A stretch of DNA of 32,438 nt from an uncultured Oscillibacter sp. (lineage in GTDB: Bacteria > Bacillota > Clostridia > Oscillospirales > Oscillospiraceae), in NCBI GenBank assembly GCA_910585385.1, contig CAJUDV010000026.1, positions 1-32,438 of the forward strand, written 5' to 3'. Below, piece by piece: positions 29,348-32,438 of the stretch (its first letter is position 1; every line of letters starts with the position of its first letter). The notes under the pieces are model-generated. The model searched no databases, was not told the origin of the DNA, and was given only the letters and a program-made list of their open reading frames with translations. Both the position numbers and the translations under genes were made by a program.

Positions 29348-32300
29348 ATGGCCAAAGACAAGTACTACGGAAAGACCCTTCGCAAAAACTTTGCCCGGCA
29401 TGAGGAAGTCATGCCCATGCCGAACCTTCTGGAGATCCAGAAGACGTCGTACCAGTGGTTTTTGGACACCGGCCTGCGGGAGGTCTTCGCCGACGTGGGC
29501 GCGATTACGGACTACCAGGGCAACCTGGAGCTGACCTTCATCGACTACAAGATGGACGAGGCGCCCAAGTACGACGTGGAGGAGTGCAAGGCCCGGGACG
29601 CCACCTACGCCGCGCCGCTGAAGGTCAAGGTCCGCCTGCGGAACAAGGAGACCGGGGAGATCAAGGAGCAGGAGATCTTCATGGGGGACTTCCCCCTGAT
29701 GACCCACTCGGGCACCTTCGTCATCAACGGCGCGGAGCGCGTCGTGGTCTCCCAGATCGTCCGCTCTCCCGGTGTGTATTACAGCAAGGAGATCGACATT
29801 AAGACCGACCTGCCCATCCTCTCCGCCCAGATCATCCCCCAGCGGGGCGCCTGGCTGGAGTATGAGACCGACGCCAACGAGCTCTTCTGGGTCCGCATCG
29901 ACAAGAACCGCAAGATTCCCATCACCTGCCTGATCCGCGCCCTGGGCATCCGCTCCGACGGGGAGATCAAGGAGCGCTTCGGCGGGGACGCCCGGATCAT
30001 GGCCACGCTGGAGAAGGACCCCTGCAAGACCTACGAGGACTCCATGCTGGAGATCTACCGCCGCCTGCGGCCCGGCGAGCCCCCCACGGTGGAGGCCGCC
30101 GAGACGCTGATGAACAACCTCTTCTTCGACCCCAGGCGGTACGACTTGTCCGTCGTGGGCCGGTATAAGTTCAACAAGAAGCTGTCCTTGTGGCAGCGGG
30201 TTACCGGCTATAAGCTGGTAAAGGCCGCGGCGGACCCCGCCACCGGCGAGATCCTCTTTGACGAGGGACATCTGCTGAGCAAGGCCGACGCCCGGCTGCT
30301 GGACGACGTGGGCGTCAGCGAGGTCACCATCGACGTGGAGGGCCAGCCCCTGCTGGTGTGCTCCAACCGGATGTGCGACATGGCCCGCTATGTGGACTTT
30401 GATCCCCTTGAGACCTGCGGCATCAAGGAACGGGTCCGGTTCGACGTGCTCCAGGAGCTGCTGGGCCAGTACTCCGGCGAGGAGCTCATTGACCAGATCA
30501 GGCTCCACAAGGACGACCTGGTGCCCAAGCACATCATCATCGACGACATCCTCACCTCCATCAACTATATGAACGGCCTGGCCCGGGGCGTGTCCGTCAA
30601 GGACGATATTGACCACCTGGGCAACCGCCGCCTGCGGTGCGTGGGCGAGCTGCTGCAAAACCAGTTCCGCATCGGCTTCTCCCGCATGGAGCGGGTCATC
30701 CGGGAGCGCATGACCATTCAGGATCTGGATATTGTCACTCCCCAGTCCCTCATCAATATCCGCCCTGTCACCGCCGCCATCAAGGAATTCTTCGGCTCCT
30801 CCCCCCTCAGTCAGTTCATGGACCAGACCAACCCCCTGGCCGAGCTGACCCACAAGCGGCGTCTCAGCGCCCTGGGCCCCGGCGGTCTGAGCCGCGACCG
30901 GGCCAGCATGGACGTCCGCGACGTTCACTACAGCCACTATGGCCGCATGTGCCCCATTGAGACCCCCGAAGGTCCCAACATCGGCCTGATTAACTACCTG
31001 GCCACCTACGCCCGGATCAATGAGTACGGCTTCATCGAGGCCCCCTTCCGGCGGGTGGACCACGCCACCGGAAGGGTCACCGGCGAGGTGGTCTACATGA
31101 CCGCCGACGTGGAGGATCAATATATTGTGGCCCAGGCGGCGGAGCCCACCGATGAGAACGGGCAGTTCGTCAATGAGCGTATCACCTGCCGCCACCGGGA
31201 CGAGATCATCGGCGTGGAGAAGGAAAAGGTGGACTTCGTGGACATCAGTCCCCGGATGATGGTGTCCATCGCCTCCGCCATGATCCCCTTCCTGCCCAAC
31301 GACGACGCCAACCGGGCCCTCATGGGCGCCAACATGCAGCGTCAGGCGGTGCCCCTCCTCCGGCCCGAGGCGCCCGTCATCGGCACCGGCATGGAACACA
31401 AGATCTGCATGGACTCCGAGATCGTAGTCCTGGCGGAGGGCGACGGCGAGGTGACCAAGGTGGATGCCACCTCCATCTCCGTGAAGTACGACAGTGGCGT
31501 GAACCGGGATTACAAGCTGGTGAAGTTCCTCCGCTCCAACCACACCACCTGCATCAACCAGCATCCCATCGTGTCCGTGGGAGAGCGGGTCCACGGCGGC
31601 GACCCCGCCAGGGGCATCTCCCCCACCGTCCTGGCCGACGGCCCCGCCACCGAGCAGGGCGAAATCGCCCTGGGCCGGAACATCCTGGTGGGCTTTATGA
31701 CCTGGGAGGGCTACAACTACGAGGACGCCGTCCTCCTCAATGAGCGCATGGTCCGGGAGGATGTGTATACCTCCATCCATATCGAGGAGTACGAGATCGA
31801 CTCCCGGGATACCAAGCTGGGGCCCGAGGAGATCACCCGGGACATCCCCAACGTGGGCGAGGACGCGCTGAAGGATCTGGACGAGAACGGCATCATCCGC
31901 GTGGGCGCGGAGGTGAAGGCCGGGGACATCCTGGTGGGCAAGGTCACCCCCAAGGGGGAGACCGACCTCACCGCCGAGGAGCGGCTCCTGCGGGCCATCT
32001 TCGGCGAGAAGGCCCGGGAGGTCCGGGACACCTCTTTGAAGGTTCCCCACGGCGAGAGCGGCATCGTGCTGGACACCAAGGTCTTCACCCGGGAGGCCGG
32101 CGACGAGCTGGGCCCCGGCGTGAATATGGTGGTGCGGGTGTATATCGCCCAGCGCCGCAAGATCCAGGTGGGCGACAAGATGGCAGGCCGCCACGGCAAC
32201 AAGGGCGTTGTGTCCCGGGTTCTGCCCCAGGAGGATATGCCCTTCCTGCCCGACGGCACCCCGCTGGATATTGTGCTGAACCCCCTGGGTGTGCCCAGCC

Positions 32301-32438
32301 GTATGAACATCGGCCAGGTGCTGGAGGTCCATTTGGGCTACGCCGCCCATGCCCTGGGCTGCAAGGTGGCCACCCCCATCTTTGACGGCGCCCGGGAGGA
32401 GGACATCCAGGCCATGCTGGCGGAGGCCGGACTGGACC
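29348..32438 (+). CDS. rpoB: DNA-directed RNA polymerase subunit beta (3' end outside window)
   Basis: The beta subunit forms one pincer and part of the active site of RNA polymerase. The ATG at 29348, with AAGGTGA 10 bases upstream, gives MAKDKYYGKTLRKNF; about 1030 codons are in view with no stop before the window ends. The rifampicin region at about 30790-30890 reads GSSPLSQFMDQTNPLAELTHKRRLSALGPGG, with the aspartate, histidine and serine equivalent to E. coli D516, H526 and S531 unchanged, so the sequence looks rifampicin-sensitive. The ETPEGPNIGLI, KVTPKGETDLTAEERLLRAIFGEKA and GDKMAGRHGNKGVVS motifs are intact. rpoC presumably follows. It is separated from the rplK-A-J-L genes that usually precede it. 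Confidence 0.97.
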   Translation, partial: MAKDKYYGKTLRKNFARHEEVMPMPNLLEIQKTSYQWFLDTGLREVFADVGAITDYQGNLELTFIDYKMDEAPKYDVEECKARDATYAAPLKVKVRLRNKETGEIKEQEIFMGDFPLMTHSGTFVINGAERVVVSQIVRSPGVYYSKEIDIKTDLPILSAQIIPQRGAWLEYETDANELFWVRIDKNRKIPITCLIRALGIRSDGEIKERFGGDARIMATLEKDPCKTYEDSMLEIYRRLRPGEPPTVEAAETLMNNLFFDPRRYDLSVVGRYKFNKKLSLWQRVTGYKLVKAAADPATGEILFDEGHLLSKADARLLDDVGVSEVTIDVEGQPLLVCSNRMCDMARYVDFDPLETCGIKERVRFDVLQELLGQYSGEELIDQIRLHKDDLVPKHIIIDDILTSINYMNGLARGVSVKDDIDHLGNRRLRCVGELLQNQFRIGFSRMERVIRERMTIQDLDIVTPQSLINIRPVTAAIKEFFGSSPLSQFMDQTNPLAELTHKRRLSALGPGGLSRDRASMDVRDVHYSHYGRMCPIETPEGPNIGLINYLATYARINEYGFIEAPFRRVDHATGRVTGEVVYMTADVEDQYIVAQAAEPTDENGQFVNERITCRHRDEIIGVEKEKVDFVDISPRMMVSIASAMIPFLPNDDANRALMGANMQRQAVPLLRPEAPVIGTGMEHKICMDSEIVVLAEGDGEVTKVDATSISVKYDSGVNRDYKLVKFLRSNHTTCINQHPIVSVGERVHGGDPARGISPTVLADGPATEQGEIALGRNILVGFMTWEGYNYEDAVLLNERMVREDVYTSIHIEEYEIDSRDTKLGPEEITRDIPNVGEDALKDLDENGIIRVGAEVKAGDILVGKVTPKGETDLTAEERLLRAIFGEKAREVRDTSLKVPHGESGIVLDTKVFTREAGDELGPGVNMVVRVYIAQRRKIQVGDKMAGRHGNKGVVSRVLPQEDMPFLPDGTPLDIVLNPLGVPSRMNIGQVLEVHLGYAAHALGCKVATPIFDGAREEDIQAMLAEAGLD

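Noticed and set aside
29288..32350. A 1020-codon open frame antisense to rpoB
   Set aside because: Its composition (H, D, G, V, L repeats) is what GC-rich coding sequence gives on the opposite strand; rpoB itself is certain.
1..32438. CRISPR arrays, tRNAs, rRNAs, insertion sequences or prophage genes
   Set aside because: No regularly spaced direct repeats, cloverleaf pattern, rRNA motif, transposase or phage gene was seen on either strand by eye.

Overview
The window is from a GC-rich, spore-forming anaerobic Firmicute, most likely Clostridia of the Oscillospiraceae type (Flavonifractor/Lawsonibacter/Intestinimonas-like). The evidence is zinc-ribbon forms of S14, S4, L36 and adenylate kinase, a LexA with a GAAC-N4-GTTT type operator, an intact sporulation sigma factor sigK, and the gene order. 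No tRNA, rRNA, CRISPR array or transposase was found. All family assignments are from reading the translations; no database was searched.

Region 1 (1-9792, + strand) is the second half of the S10-spc-alpha ribosomal supercluster: rplE (3' end), rpsN(Z), rpsH, rplF, rplR, rpsE, rpmD, rplO, secY, adk, map, a KOW-domain protein, infA, rpmJ, rpsM, rpsK, rpsD, rpoA, rplQ, ending at a strong terminator. Its one oddity is a 414-bp noncoding insert full of perfect palindromes between rpsN and rpsH.

Region 2 (9793-16700) is mixed housekeeping and stress functions. It holds a promoter followed by a folded RNA-like stretch ahead of a zinc-ribbon membrane protein, a secreted polysaccharide deacetylase, secG and lexA divergent around an SOS box, sigK, a GIY-YIG nuclease/pyridoxamine-oxidase-like fusion, an orphan solute-binding lipoprotein, pgeF and a small membrane protein. 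Well-formed intrinsic terminators separate most units.

Region 3 (16700-28500, mostly - strand) contains secA, a pair of related Ig-like surface proteins, two tandem paralogs of a cysteine-rich 2-hydroxyacyl-CoA-dehydratase-like family without an activase beside them, an AT-rich foreign-looking gene for a GmrSD-type (DUF262/DUF1524) nuclease, rlmD, and a beta-CASP metallo-hydrolase.

Region 4 (28500-32438, + strand) holds a 61-aa membrane protein and then rpoB (5' part). rpoB has its own strong promoter and a roughly 190-nt folded leader rather than following rplJ-rplL. All eight promoters I could place have a 17-bp spacer and an extended -10 (TGG or TGA directly before the hexamer). The best candidates for something new are the GmrSD-like island, the GIY-YIG/oxidase fusion, the tandem dehydratase-like pair, the leader RNA at 9857-9975 and the palindromic insert in the spc operon.
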